DNA of 64,000 nt from Gentiana macrophylla (Eukaryota; Streptophyta; Magnoliopsida; Gentianales; Gentianaceae): assembly GCA_026214975.1 (NCBI GenBank), contig CM047810.1:1426001-1490000 (forward strand), written 5' to 3'. The notes beneath the pieces were generated by a model. The model worked only from the letters and a program-made list of their open reading frames with translations. It was not told where the DNA came from and did not search any database. Positions 21,191-32,888 of this stretch are shown piece by piece (position 1 is the stretch's first letter; each line of letters starts with the position of its first letter). The position numbers and the translations under genes were made by a program.

Positions 21191-23082
21191 ACTCAGTAAT
21201 TCATGCATCAATCATTAGTTTTTGATTTTTCACTCATTCCATGGCATGAGGCGAGAAGATGGAGAGTTCGTGGTTAGGGTTTAACCGCGTTTTTTTAATA
21301 GTAATTGTTTTTCCTTTCTTTCCAAAATCTGAAGTGGTCTCGATATCAGCACATGCAACAACTTTTTCTTGAGCAAAGATGCAAGGTTATTAACAACTAG
21401 TTAAAATTCACAGAATCCATCTTCTTTATGAATAAATTATAACGTAAATGATTTTGAATCGAATCGAGTTGAGTTGAGCGTATACATCGAATTTTATGAA
21501 CTATCGAACTCATGCTCGATTACAACAACCTTCAAACTCAAGGTTGTTTCATATTAACTAAACATCGATTTTAGGGTGAATTCACCCACACCACGTCATC
21601 AACTTCTCCAAATCAATCAAATTTTTTAAAAAGAAAATTTCTTCCTAAACACTTAAATTGGGACCAACAATAATAGTGAAATATGATTGGTTTCGGATAA
21701 CCAAGTCATATTTGTGATCGGACCACCATAAAATTTGCCCTAAACAAAAATAGTATTGTTATTTCAAAATCGTATCAAAAAATAGAGAATTGTCCATATG
21801 CCATCATAATTAAATAGTTACAAAGAGTATTTGTACACATAATTTGTCCACACCAAGTGTTTATACAAATAATCCAAACCATTCAATGATTTTAAAGAGA
21901 AAAAAAAATGTAATATGAACCATTTGATTTAGTACCGACAATCATATGTATACACAATTTGATATGATAATACTCCTAAACAGCATGACGCAGATCTCTC
22001 TGGATAAGTGAAAGAATAAATCTTTTTTAAAGAAGCAAATAAAAAATTAATGAAGACAAACAACATACATACTATCTATATATATTAGTAGATTTTTTTT
22101 TCTGGATTGAAGAAGACAGTTGCCCTTCTTAGCTGTATGGTCCGCCACTGCCCCTAAACTATACCAATGAAAAGTCGGAGTCACATTCAATATAGAATAG
22201 GATATATGGAAATTGTGGTCCAATTTTTGACGGTGAGATTGATATAAATAGAAACCATCGCCTCTATTTAAGACTTTAAATTCTGATTTGTCTCAGAGTT
22301 GACTAAACCGTTCATTCTTACAAGCATTAATTCATGTGTGTTGTTGGTTTGAACATGTTTGACTTCATATACTTGTAAGATTGAAGGAAAAAAAAAACTT
22401 GATAATTTAAGGATCTCAATTTTCTTTAAAAGGAAATAATGTAATATCTCACACAAGATAGATATAAGATTAAGATAAGAAACAGAATGAATTTGTTAAA
22501 TATCGTTAATCATTTATAATGGTCGAATGGGGACAATAAGCCTAAACGGTTATTAGACTCATAATGTATTAAGCAGCGTCGCTCCTCTAGGGCCGGGTAG
22601 TGAGAAGTTATAACAACAAGTAATTCGGGTGGAGGAGCTTACATTTTGGGACATTAGTAAAGGGAAGGATAACCAAAAAGTTAACCATTTCACGGGTTAA
22701 TATACTAAAACATTTCATGATAAAGTCTTAGGCAATTTATTCAAGACATTAATTAGTGTGAAAGTAAACATATACTACTTATTTTTCATTAAAAAATAAT
22801 TAGTAAATCATTCTCAATGCTAATTAAGTAATGGAAAATTTATAGAATATCTACAAGATTTATTAAAGCTAGCTAGCTAGGCAGCTAATTAAGAGCCTCA
22901 TCAATCCTTGTGTACAACAAATGTCCAAATGATATAGATCATGGACTAATCCTTCTATCAAAGTCTTTTATACACAATATTAACATGCTTAATATATTAA
23001 TAATAAAGGGAAATTAACATTAAAAAAAAAAAAAAAAAAACACAGAGAGTTTGTTCTAAAGAATATAATAATATAGGTATAG
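21191..23082. other. Intergenic DNA downstream of YUCCA
   Basis: No gene or complete transposon recognised. A scrap of the TCGAG-rich repeat lies at about 21440-21560, and an A-run at 23021-23040 lies just past the YUCCA stop codon. The open frame at 22268-22456 has no known motif. Confidence 0.5.
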
Positions 23083-24739
23083 CTATTTCATGTGACAAGT
23101 GACAGAAACAGTAGGTTGATTTAATTCATGCTTCCATATTTTGGCAATGTCTTGTGCAACTCTAATGGCATCAAATGATGCACCAGACAGTCCTTTCCTT
23201 GTGAAGCCAACTGCATACAGCCCTCCTTTCCCTTTCCACCCTTCCGGAAAGGGTGCATTTGGCATTCCTTCTTTTGAAAATAATTCATTATTTTCCTGCA
23301 ATTTATCATCACTTTAATTTATGTAACTCTATCTATTAATATAATTATTTCTAATAAACTATTACGTATATGTGTGTATGTACATGTAATATTTTACTTA
23401 ACATAAGGATAATTGCTCAAACAATACCAGTTGCTACGACCACATGTAGTAACATGCGCGTTTTTGTCCTTCTCAATCACTATTTTTTTTTCCCATTTTA
23501 TATTAAAAAAAAAAAAAATTTGCTCTGACCTTTAACCATGATGGAACATTACTGCAATATCCAGTAGCCAAAACAACAGAATCAACTTCAAGAAATTCAC
23601 CATTCACCAACTCCACACCACTCCTGAAAAACCTCTTGATCCCAGCTGGTATTATCTTGATCTCCCCTGTTTTAATCTTTTTCAGAGTACCATTATCAAG
23701 CACAGGTGTTTTCCCTTCTATATCCTTAAGCTCCATTGGCCCCATTAATGGCCTCTTTATCCTGTATTTCTCTAAGTTTCCTAGCAGCAACCTTGCAGCA
23801 ACCACCATTATCTTGTCTACTTGCTTAATTGTCAGCCATTTCAACATCTTTCTCGCCAATTCATATGTCGATATCCCCAATATCTCCCTTGGCAATATAT
23901 GCACCTGGTAAATATATAATAAAACGTCATGATCGATCGAGCAGCTAGCTAACGCAACTAACATGTTCGTTCTGTTCTGTTTTAAAGAAAAAAGAAAAAA
24001 AAAAAAACATACTTACAGAATCTCTAACCACCATGGATGGAAATGCATTGTGATGGCAAAGGTCAAGAGAAACCTCCATACCAGAATTACCGCAACCGAC
24101 AACAAGTACTTTCTTCCCTTCATAAACCGACCCTGATTTATACTCACTAGCATGAATAACATCCCCTGAAAAATCTTGTAATCCTTCGAATTCGGGAACA
24201 ATTTTTTCTGCATTCTCTCCTGTCGCCACCACAATCCATCTGCAGATATACTCGATAACGATCCGCCCCCCATTATTAGTAATAGTACTCGTCCTGATTC
24301 GCCACAGCCCACACGATTCGTCATACTTGGCAGTGTAGACTGATTCGTTGAACCTAGGACGAATATCGAACTTTTGGGCATAGGATTCGAGGTACTGGAT
24401 GAACTGATACTTTGTAGGGTACTCTGGAAAAGATTTAGGGAAGGGTAGATAAGGGAGTTGACAGAATTGTCTTGGTAGATGAAGCTTAAGGCGATCATAA
24501 GTCCTGTTTTGCCATAGAGAGGCAATGCAGTTAGCTTTATCAAGAATGATGAAAGGTACACCTTGTTGTTTAAGTCCAGCACCAACTGCTAGCCCAGATG
24601 GACCTGCACCAATAATGACGGGACCGTTTACAAGTATACATTTATCAGCAAATTCAACAGGAGCATCATTATTATTATTATTACTACTATTACTATGGCT
24701 CATTGTCATTGGCGGAAGACGAAAACCGTACTGATTCAT
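23083..24739 (-). CDS. YUC: YUCCA-type flavin monooxygenase (indole-3-pyruvate to IAA), three exons
   Basis: Exons on the minus strand: 24739-24017, 23904-23530 and 23295-23083 (723, 375 and 213 bp; all introns phase 0, GT..AG, 112 and 234 bp), giving 436 residues, normal for the family. Motifs: FAD-binding GAGPSG at residues 44-49, FMO signature [11 protein letters not shown] at 190-200, NADPH-binding GCGNSGME at 215-222, and [12 protein letters not shown] late in exon 2. YUCCAs use FAD, NADPH and O2 to convert indole-3-pyruvate to auxin, the rate-limiting step, in the cytosol or at the ER. The start is the first Met; an alternative Met lies at residue 11. Residues 14-25 hold a Ser/Asn run from an ATT-rich microsatellite. 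No frame break, unlike the surrounding transposons. Which paralogue this is cannot be decided by eye. Confidence 0.95.
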
Positions 24740-24954
24740 TCAAAAGAGCTAGAGCTAAAGCTAGAAGAGTACGTGTTGATCGTAAATTAATATGAATTAT
24801 TTAACGAAAGCCCACCCACGAGACTAGAAGGTATGAGTACGTAGGAAATGGATTAGGACAAAGTGTTTTTGTGAATTTGAAAGGGACTAATTAAAGGAAG
24901 TTTGAAGATGGAATTTTCGCAGAGAAGAAATGTGTGGAGGGGGTTTAGAATAAT

Positions 24955-24975
24955 GGAGAGGTATAAATAGGGGAC
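24955..24975 (-). promoter_or_regulatory. Possible TATA element of YUCCA
   Basis: On the minus strand CCTATTTATACCTC lies about 225 bp upstream of the start codon, a plausible TATA position with a 5' UTR of roughly 190 bp. Weak, based on motif and position only. Confidence 0.3.
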
Positions 24976-25465
24976 TTTGGAAGGGGCATATGATGGAATA
25001 AACCTTTGAAAGTGATAGCTTTACGTTGTCTTGACAAATGAAGCTCCCTCTTTGCCAACTTGCTGTATAACATTCCTCTTGCCTTGTGAAAAACCCTATA
25101 ACCAAAATGCTTTTGTCACAACAATTGAATTATATCGAATGACGTACACACTGCATACTCTGATTACGATTATGATGTATGACAACACATTAATTGAATT
25201 TCCTCATTATCTGTGTTCATCATAAAAAATAAACACTTTTTTGTGGGACGGAGGTTGTACTTCAACAATCTTTCGGACACAACAACACTTGCATGTTTTT
25301 CCATCATGCATTGATTATGAGAAATCTATATATATCAAGAAAAATAATGATTTATATGTTACGATAAACGATGTAAAAACACGTTATAACATTCGCTTTA
25401 TTTGAGTGATTGATGATAGAACATTAATTACCGTCGTATTAAGTTTCATTTGCCAATCAAAATAA
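24976..25465. other. YUCCA upstream region
   Basis: AT-rich upstream sequence between the gene and the foldback element; no motif that I can name with confidence. Confidence 0.4.
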
Positions 25466-26876
25466 AATATGGGAAACTTGACAAATTATACCTAAAAAGT
25501 TAAAAGTTTATGATATATGCGTCGTATGAAACTATTTGAAAACTATCCTTACGCCGATGATGCGTCGGACACATCAGATTTTGATTTTTTCCAAAAAAAG
25601 ATTTGGGACGCATGAGCCACGCGTGACCGATGCACGAGTCACGCGTACATGGCGCACGAGTCTAGCGAAGACGTACCATCGCCTCAGGAACGAATGTTCT
25701 GATTTCCAAACATATTTATTCCATTTCATTTTTTATTCTTTTTGGGTAAAAATAATTTCTTTCCCATTTAATAATTCTATTTCATTATTTATTTAGGGTA
25801 AAACACTAAAACACGTATTTTTAAGGGGAAAAAAAAACACTCTTCAAAAAAATTAAAAATTAACGTTCCCCTTTTCAATTGCTTCCGATTGGAACAAAAT
25901 AGGGCCAATTGTTATACAATTGGAAAGAGAATCCCATCGGCGAGAATATAAATGTATATATATACATGTTTTTTCTTTTTTTTTTTTTTTTTTGAGAAAA
26001 CAAGAATTTTAATTAATTAACGTCCGCAAAACACGCGGTGAGAACGTCTCCAGAGGGTAAAGTATCCCAGGAGGTCACATCATGTAAAGATAAAGCGTGA
26101 CGCGTAGTTAACGCTTGCTAAGAGACGTTGTCAGTCTGCATTTACTTTAACAAACGAGAAAGAAATGAAATCAAAACTAGGGAACAGAACTAAACAATCC
26201 CTCAGAAGACAACCCTGACAAATATTAGATCATTTAATATGATTCAAAGCATTAACTACACCTTTTTTAATCTGTGTGAAAAGTCAAACATGACAAATAA
26301 AATAGGACGGAGGAGTATTTATCGGTCAATATTCGGTTTTAGAAAAAACATGTATATCCACTCAAAAAAAAAAAAAAAAAAAACATGTACATATATACAT
26401 TTATATTGTCGCCGGTGGAATTCGTTTCCCATTTGTATAAGATTAGGTGCTATTTTGTTCCATTCAAAAGCGAACGTTTTTTTTTTTAGGAGTGTTTTTT
26501 TCCCTTAAAAAACGTGTTTTACCCTAAATAAATAAATAATGAAATATAATTATTAACTGGAAAAGAACTTTTTTTTTTACCCAAAAACAAATAAAAAATA
26601 AAAAATGAAATGGAATATACATATGTTTGGAAATCAAAACATCCGTTCCAGAGGTGATGGTGCGTCTTCGCGAGACTTGTGTGCCCGGTACGCATGACTC
26701 GTGCGTTGGACATGCATGGCTCATGTGTCCCAAATCTTTTTTGGGCAAAATCAATATCTGATATATCCGACGCATCACCGACACAATGATAGTTTTCAAA
26801 TAAGTTCATGCGACGCATATATCACAAACTTTTAACTTTTCAATCATAATTTGTCAAGTTTCCCTATAAATATATA
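25466..26876. mobile_element. Foldback element with about 500-bp inverted arms
   Basis: 25466-25971 and 26378-26876 are inverted copies of each other. Both outer ends, read inward, begin GGGAAACTTGACAAATTAT; both arms contain GATTTGGGACxCATGAGCC, the same A/T tracts and GGAACAAAATAG. Identity is roughly 80-85% by eye with small indels. The open frames that mirror each other in the arms (both read RFGTHEP) reflect the duplication and are not evidence of a protein. G-starting long termini suit a Mutator-like or Foldback element; a 9-bp duplication is only approximate (ATAAAATAT against TATAAATAT). It lies 0.73 kb upstream of the YUCCA start codon. Confidence 0.8.
25972..26377. other. Spacer of the foldback element with MITE-like fragment
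   Basis: Bounded by a T-run (25975-25995) and an A-run (26365-26384). On the minus strand from 26317 it reads CTCCTCCGTCCTATTTTATT, the start of a Stowaway/mariner-type MITE, but the second terminus is not seen, so it is a fragment. The remaining part (26000-26200) is unknown. Confidence 0.45.
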
Positions 26877-27191
26877 GGGCGTTAGAAGTTGTCCTAAAAC
26901 AGTGGATTTAATGTTTTGGCCTAGTCAGATATGACTCATATGTCTTGTAGAATTTAATCATATAACATCAATCTAAATCCAATGACTTTGGGATTTGAAA
27001 AATTCTTAGGTGGTCACTCAATTTGTGGAATGACACAATATGACTCATTAAACGATATAATTTCAACTTACTCAAAGTGAAAATCCATGTGTGGTTTAGA
27101 TTCCACCATGTGTTACCATACAAATAAAGTTGAATTACCCAATACATATATAGTACTCTCATTATGAATTTCCTTGAATACCTTAGTTTTT
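26877..27191. other. Intergenic, no gene recognised
   Basis: AT-rich, with one chance open frame at 26968-27162. Confidence 0.5.
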
Positions 27192-27352
27192 ACTAGGCAT
27201 TTTGTATGAGCATAAGGCTCATCCCAGGTGTGTGCCATAGCTACTCCTGTTTTTCTGGCTCACTTGAGAGAGGTCAGGGCTCGATCCCCTTCTCCCATTT
27301 CCTCCTTTCGCTTCAGAAAAAAAAAAAAAAAAAAAACTAGGCATTTTGTATG
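27192..27352 (+). mobile_element. tRNA-derived SINE with 17-bp target-site duplication
   Basis: The body at 27209-27335 starts AGCATAAGGCTCATCCCAGG, includes a B box in GGTCAGGGCTCGATCCCC, and ends in a run of about 19 A. It is flanked by perfect direct repeats ACTAGGCATTTTGTATG at 27192-27208 and 27336-27352. Internal Pol III promoter, A-tail and a perfect duplication make this a secure and fairly recent SINE insertion. Confidence 0.93.
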
Positions 27353-27496
27353 CTCACCATTTTTTTTCTTTCGTCACCTTTCAAGTTCAGATCGTGTTGA
27401 GATGGTATACTCGGGCTAGACTTGGGCTTAGACCTTAGAGGCCCATGCCTAAGACCCTCTAAATTAAGGTCAGTGTGGAGCCGGACTACTCGTGAG
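27353..27496. repeat. TCGAG-rich repeat, left fragment split by Tat element
   Basis: GGGCTAGACTTGGGCTTAG and GGACTACTCGTGAG lead up to the Tat element; the text resumes at 36898 with CTGAGTAACTCGATATCG. The Tat insertion therefore split this repeat. Confidence 0.5.
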
Positions 27497-27966
27497 TGAT
27501 CGAGATCGGAATGAAACGAATGAATAACCGGTCTTTCTTGTTCTAGGATTACACAGAGAGTGATCTTGGTTATTGTAATAATGGACTGAACTTAATCCAT
27601 AAGTCGCCTACGATTCAAGTATATACTTGGAATCAAGTCCAACCGTAGATCAAAGCGGTTATCGGCGATGATGGGGTTAATGGGCGGTTATATAACTCCC
27701 ACGCCACGCGTTCGACCATAATCGCTTTTACTCTGTATGGGTACGCCTCCGATCTACTTCGCCCGGTCGTGGACTCCGCCTGGCCTCGATCGGACTTCTT
27801 CTTCGTCGTGGACTCGCTCGATCGCCTTGCTTCTTCCGTCGTGGATATCCCGGCCCGACAAATTTATCTCTTCGGTCGCAGAGTACCCGTGATCGGGTAC
27901 ACCGCTCGCTCGCCGGTTCGCTTTGCCTCTACCGACACGTGGACTGATCCGAGTCACCCCTAATCA
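27497..27966 (-). repeat. 3' LTR of Tat element
   Basis: 470 bp; outer end TGATCGAGATCGG on the plus strand, inner end CCTAATCA. It contains imperfect repeats of a GTCGTGGACTCCGCC phrase about 35-40 bp apart. Clearly the same as 36432-36897, with many short indels. Confidence 0.92.
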
Positions 27967-28457
27967 AAGCCCCCCAGATCTTAATCGATCTAGCCTGGCC
28001 TTTAAAAGGATTAAGATCTGAAGTTCAAAGTCGCTCCACGTGTACCGTCCGGATGGCCTGTCTATCTTTGCCTTGGTTATCTCAAACGCCACCATAAATG
28101 CACACGCTTTTCTTTCCAATCGATGTGTAGCTCAAACGTCCCATCCTTTAGTTAAAAATTATTACACCTATTAAACTCTGTAAACAACCATCATTATTTA
28201 TGAGGCAAACGCCGATTTGGTGGATTTGCTCTTCGATTTGTAAGTAAGTCTTTCTTCCCTTTTCTTAATCTTCTTTACTCCATATGAATCCGCATCACCT
28301 GAAGTATCCAACCCCGCTAAAATCCTCTTTTTCTATTCTTCCTCCTCATCCGATTGCTTCTATTGTTCCTACTTTGTCGAATCGCCTCCATCGAGTATAA
28401 CATATCCGCTTATCCGCGCCCATAAGAGCATTGAGAAGGACCTACGAGACTAAGAAA
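27967..28457. other. Polypurine tract and sequence between 3' LTR and antisense ORF
   Basis: On the minus strand CTGGGGGGCTT directly precedes the LTR and is the likely polypurine tract for plus-strand priming. No gene in the remaining sequence. Confidence 0.6.
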
Positions 28458-30239
28458 ATGATGGCCTCGCCAAAAATTGATTTTACATCGGCGGATTCGG
28501 ATATCACGATATCTGTGATAGGTTTGGGATAAATAGGAACACTTATGCTCCTATCCGACTCGCACTGAAAGAGCGCCGCTTCTCCTCCTCCTGGATATTG
28601 CACCGCTTACAAAGAACAGCTTGAGTGCGGCCTTAGGTTTCCCCTCCCTCCAGCTCTCCTGGAAATACTCCGATATTATGATTCGGGGCTTGGTCAAATA
28701 GTTCCTAATAGTATAAGGGCCATTACTGGTTTTTTAATTTGGTGTAGGTGCTTTGTGACCCCCTTCTCTTTAATACTTTTAGAACCTTTACCAATGCAAA
28801 CAAGTTAAGAACTCTCCTGGCCGGTATCGCTTCAGTAGAGAACTGACAATTTGAGTGGGGTCCGCTTGATTAAGAAGACAGACCAGTCTTTTTCTGATTG
28901 GAAGAAACATTTCTTCTTCATTGGGCACAACACTATTAGGGATCTGGGCAAATGGAACACTTCCACTAATAATAGTGATGTGCTAGAGAGCAAAGCGGGT
29001 AAGAAATTGTTAAAGGATATCAATAAATCCCGATATATCCGGTCTCAAACAAGATAGATTCTAATCGATTGATGCCGCTTTCGTTTGAAGATCACCGCCT
29101 GAACCTTATGTTGAGTTATCAGAGGAGAGATATAATTTAAGTAGGGTCTCTTATTTTGTACCTTTATATCTTCCTTCAGTAACGTGCTTTTAATTTTTTT
29201 GTTGGCATTTGCAAAGGGCGAGCTTCACCGATATCGTCCAAATTGTCGATGAGGCTTCACCACCCAAGGGTCGAACGATCCGGTCCCGCTGCCCATCCAG
29301 ATGTACCGCATCGATCGCCAAACTCGTTGACAATCATCCTATCGAGCCTTCGGTTGAGACAGATCCTGCCGACGACGACTGGCGAGACCAATGACTTTCG
29401 GATTGTTTCTCACAATGCTTTGGTAGAGACTACGACTGAGACTAGGCGTGCTTCGAAATGCATCAGATCTCAGGATCACGCTGATGGAGGTGATGAGACC
29501 TCAGATCGACACCAGGGAGAAAGATATGATTGGAGAGAGTGATCCAATCAAGATTTGTCAACATTTGTAAGTGTTTTCTTCACAAGTAGTGTTCTATTTC
29601 TCTTTTTTTTTTAGATAACACATGCTGACCTTGCTATGTATTCCCTTTTAGGGAGCTAAACTAGGTAAAGAGATCATGTCCAGGCTAAGAAGTTCTGGGA
29701 AGGTTGAGGAAGACCTGGCCAACTCTCTCGTCCGAGTGGAAGGCCAAGTATGAAGATTTGTTGACACCTCTCTGGGCCGAGAAGATGGCTTTATCCGATG
29801 AATTGAAAACCAAAACAAGAATTCGACCCAACTTTTGCTATCGCTAACTGATCAAATCCGACTTGGAGAAGATGGTGGACACTCTTGAAAAGGAGAGGAT
29901 AGTCTCAAGAGCAAAGTTGCTCGAACACATTGTCGAGGCCATTGCCAATTATAGGAGGTCCGATGAGCTAGCCGACAAAGATCAAGATGTTATTTGCCCC
30001 AATCATCTGGTTTGGGTACTCTCAAAGAATTGAGGACATGAAAGCTCTTTGTCTCAATGTTGATTCTACCAAGCTTTCCCGTATGCGGGTCGGAATAGAA
30101 CGATGGATCTCAAATCTATGAGACCAGATTCAAGGAGTTCAGAGATGGAGTGGACCTGGTCTCCAAGTACGGCAAGAGGCCTCCACCTGCTCAGACTGGC
30201 TCATCATCTCAGTCTCAAATTCCCCTAAGTTCAAAGTGA
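28458..30239 (+). pseudogene. Antisense ORF of Tat element (Transposase_28 / putative gypsy-type transposon domain)
   Basis: Runs opposite to gag-pol. It opens MMASPKIDFTSADSDITIS, then across stops CTAYKEQLECGLRFPLPPAL, ILRYYDSGLGQIVPNSIRAI, TGFLIWCRCF and a DWKKHFFFIG segment, the conserved plant domain labelled putative gypsy-type transposon (Transposase_28). The C-terminal half, with LGKEIMSRLRSSGKVEEDLA, looks like the coiled-coil part, ending in LSSK and a TGA at 30237-30239. Function of these antisense ORFs is not established. Broken by several stops and a possible intron around 29060-29200. Confidence 0.8.
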
Positions 30240-30544
30240 AATCGTCTAGCCTATCCTCCATTTCAGTCCTAACTTCAAATATTATGTTTTGCTGTTGTTG
30301 CCTTTCAATTTGCTGTCTTTTAAAAAACTTCTGAAATTTGACTTCTGAAATTTGGGTGCCCTTGGCACTATTTGCAATTTGTATTTGCAATTTGTATGAC
30401 ATGTTTTGATTTTTGCAACATAAGACATAAGTTTCCCTTTGTGCCTTGTCCTTTGTGCCTTGTATTTGAAATCATTGTGCCTTTGTTCCCCCCAGCATGA
30501 CATGTGATTTTCTATGCAGCAGATATCATACTGTAATAAATTTC

Positions 30545-31005
30545 CTCATTTTCGGAACTACCGACCTGACCTGAGGCCTAGAAGTTACCGACCTGACCTG
30601 AGGTCTAAACTAGTCTGACTTATCGACTTTAACGCTTTTTTAAGAGTTACGACCGACCTGAGTGCGAAAGTTTGCGACCGACTTTTTAAGAGAGGTCTTA
30701 AGATGGTCCGATTTATCGACTTAACGATTTTTCTCTTTTTAAGAGTTATGACCGACCCGAGGTCCGAAGTTCGTGACCTGACCTGAGGTCTTAAGATGGT
30801 CTGATTTATCAGACTTAACGATTTTTCTCTTTTTAAGAGTTATGACCTGACCTGAGGTCTTAAAATGGTCTGATTTATCAGACTTAACGATTTTTCTCTT
30901 TTTAAGAGTTATGACCGACCGAGGTCCTGAAGTTCGTGACTGACCTGAGGTCTTAAGATGGTCTGATTTATCAGACTTAACGATTTTTCTCTTTTAAGAG
31001 TTAAT
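30545..31005. repeat. Tandem repeat in the Tat 3' UTR
   Basis: About five copies of a unit of roughly 100-117 bp (one shortened to about 70 bp), each carrying GATTTATCAGACTTAACG, TTTTTAAGAGTTATGACC and GACCTGAGGTC. It lies between integrase and the antisense ORF, where Tat elements characteristically carry variable tandem arrays. Copies differ mainly at CCTG sites. Confidence 0.88.
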
Positions 31006-31109
31006 CAATGGAAACATAATTACAAAGAATTCAACATAATCAAGGACTTAAAATAACTCATAAGTGCATAATAGTCTTACAAAATAAGATGATATTTACT
31101 TGCCTTAAA

Positions 31110-32280
31110 CATAAAACTTCTTCAAATTAATTGCATTCCAAATTTTCCGGGAATGGTTTTCCTTTACTATCACCAATTGGTATGCTCATTTTCCATGCAC
31201 TTTAATGATTTGATAAGGACCCTCCTGCTAGACTCGAGATTTCCACTTGGTTCCTCGCTCACGACTATCTTTTTTTTCAGAACACAATTGCATCCCCAAT
31301 CTTAAAATAGCATTGTTTCACCCTCGAGTTGTAATATTGGGAAACTGTTGCTTATACTTAGCCATTCGGATTAAAGAAATATCTCTTTTCTCTTCCAGCT
31401 CATCCTTAGTGTGCCTTATTTCTTCTTCTTGATCCGGTCATTATGTAGCGCCAATTCGGGGATGGCAATCCAATTTCTCTGAATAACAAACTTCACACCC
31501 ATAGGCCAACGAGAATGGAGTCTCATGTGTTGACACATTTGGGGTAGTCCTATAAGCCCAAAGAATGTTTGGGAGATGTTCTACCCAAAGGCTTTCCTCT
31601 TGCTCCAAATTCTTCTTCAAACCAATCTTGATTTGCCTGCTGGTTTGTTCCACTTGACCATTTGCTTGTGGGTGACCAACAGACGTGAAATGCTGTTTTA
31701 TGCCCAGCTCTGTACACCATTCCTGAACTCCACTGTCTTCAAATTGGGTACCGTTGTCTGAAATTATAGTCCTTGGTATCCCATACCTGCATATCGATTT
31801 TTCCACAAGAATTTTTGGATCTGCTTGGTGTGATAGTGGTTAATGGTTCACCCTCCACCCATTTAGTGAAATAATCAACGGCTACGACTAGAATTTATAA
31901 CTTCCTGGTGTCATTGGAAGTGGTCCCACCAGTCAACACCCCATTGATCAAAGGGCCAAGTCGAGACTATCAAGTTAAATTTTCAGCGGTCGTGAGATAG
32001 ATTGCTATGGACTTGACATGACCGCATGCCAAGACTAATTCCTCTCGCATCCTCGCCGCATTTTAGGCCAATAGTAGCCAAACAGCCTGCACTTTCTAGC
32101 TAAGGCTCTTGCCCCCAGATGGTTTCCACAGATCCCTAGGTGGATCTCTCTCAACAAGTAATTGCCTTCTTCTATAGTAACACAACGCAACCAAGGGGAT
32201 ATGAATGATTTCCTATACAGAATGTCATTGAATAAGGCATACCTATCAGATAGACGTTGGATTTTGTGAGCTTGCATCTT
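31110..32280 (-). pseudogene. Tat integrase
   Basis: N-terminal piece (32035-32277) has the zinc-binding His residues in EIHLGICGNHLGARALARK and YYWPKM. The core piece (31441-31806) reads YGIPRTIISDNGTQFEDSGV (second catalytic Asp), GHPQANGQVEQTSRQI (catalytic Glu) and LPNILWAYRTTPNVSTHETP. The C-terminus continues in other frames with EEKRDISLIRMAKYKQQ and NLKKFY near 31110. Interrupted by several shifts, one within 31810-32030. Confidence 0.9.
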
Positions 32281-32486
32281 ATCCTCTCGTAATAGTCGCG
32301 TCTTTTAGATATGCCACAATGGAATCCATCCATGTTTCCCTCTCGTAACTCAAGTTGCACCTCGATACCTCATAACTCCGCTTGATTTAATTGCTCGACC
32401 GTAACTTTCTTATCTCGACAAAAATTCGATGCTAATTTGGATAAGGCATCCGCTCTCGTATTCTCGTGATCCTGAGACCGCCCCAC
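32281..32486 (-). pseudogene. Tat RNase H-integrase linker
   Basis: Linker with stops; pieces resemble the usual KADALSKLAS tether (SKLASNF on the minus strand near 32420). Confidence 0.5.
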
Positions 32487-32888
32487 CTACACTTCCTGAA
32501 ATTGGTTTATCTTCGATTGGGCCAGGGATAAGTATCTCTTCATAGGTTCCTCCTTTGCTTCGTATTCCCCCCTGATATGGTTTACTACAAGTTGAGAGTC
32601 ACTATAGACTTTGAGTTGCTTGACCCCCAGCTTTAGAGCTAAGTTTAGACCAGTAATTAATGCCTCATACTCTGCTTCGTTGTTTGTTGCGTGGAAGTTA
32701 AAATGCAGAGCATAAGGGAATTCCTCACCCTTTAGACTTATGAGGATGAGCCCTGCTCCTGACCCACTCTTGCTAGATGCTCCATCAACAAATAACTTCC
32801 ACTGACCTGATTCTTTCGTATTCACTTGTTGATTGATAGAAATGGATTTCTCTTCTGCCAAAAAGTCTGCTAGAGCCTGAGCTTTCAC
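32487..32888 (-). pseudogene. Additional archaeal-type RNase H (aRNH) of Tat element
   Basis: A clean 133-residue frame, in itself nearly complete: WKLFVDGASSKSGSGAG (first catalytic Asp), TNNEAEYEALITGLNLAL (catalytic Glu), KVYSDSQLVVNHIRGEY (Asp). This second RNase H domain follows the RT-associated one and is diagnostic of Tat elements. It opens with QALADFLAEE, the usual tether. Confidence 0.92.

Noticed and set aside
23083..24739. Horizontal transfer or transposon origin of the flavin monooxygenase
   Set aside because: Clean plant YUCCA motifs, plant-type introns and no flanking termini specific to it; an ordinary host gene.
25536..26818. Mirror-image small proteins (RFGTHEP...) in the foldback arms
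   Set aside because: They exist twice only because the DNA is an inverted repeat; no domain recognised.
27754..27963. Open frames on both strands in the Tat 3' LTR
   Set aside because: GC-rich LTR sequence; the matching frame in the other LTR is broken.
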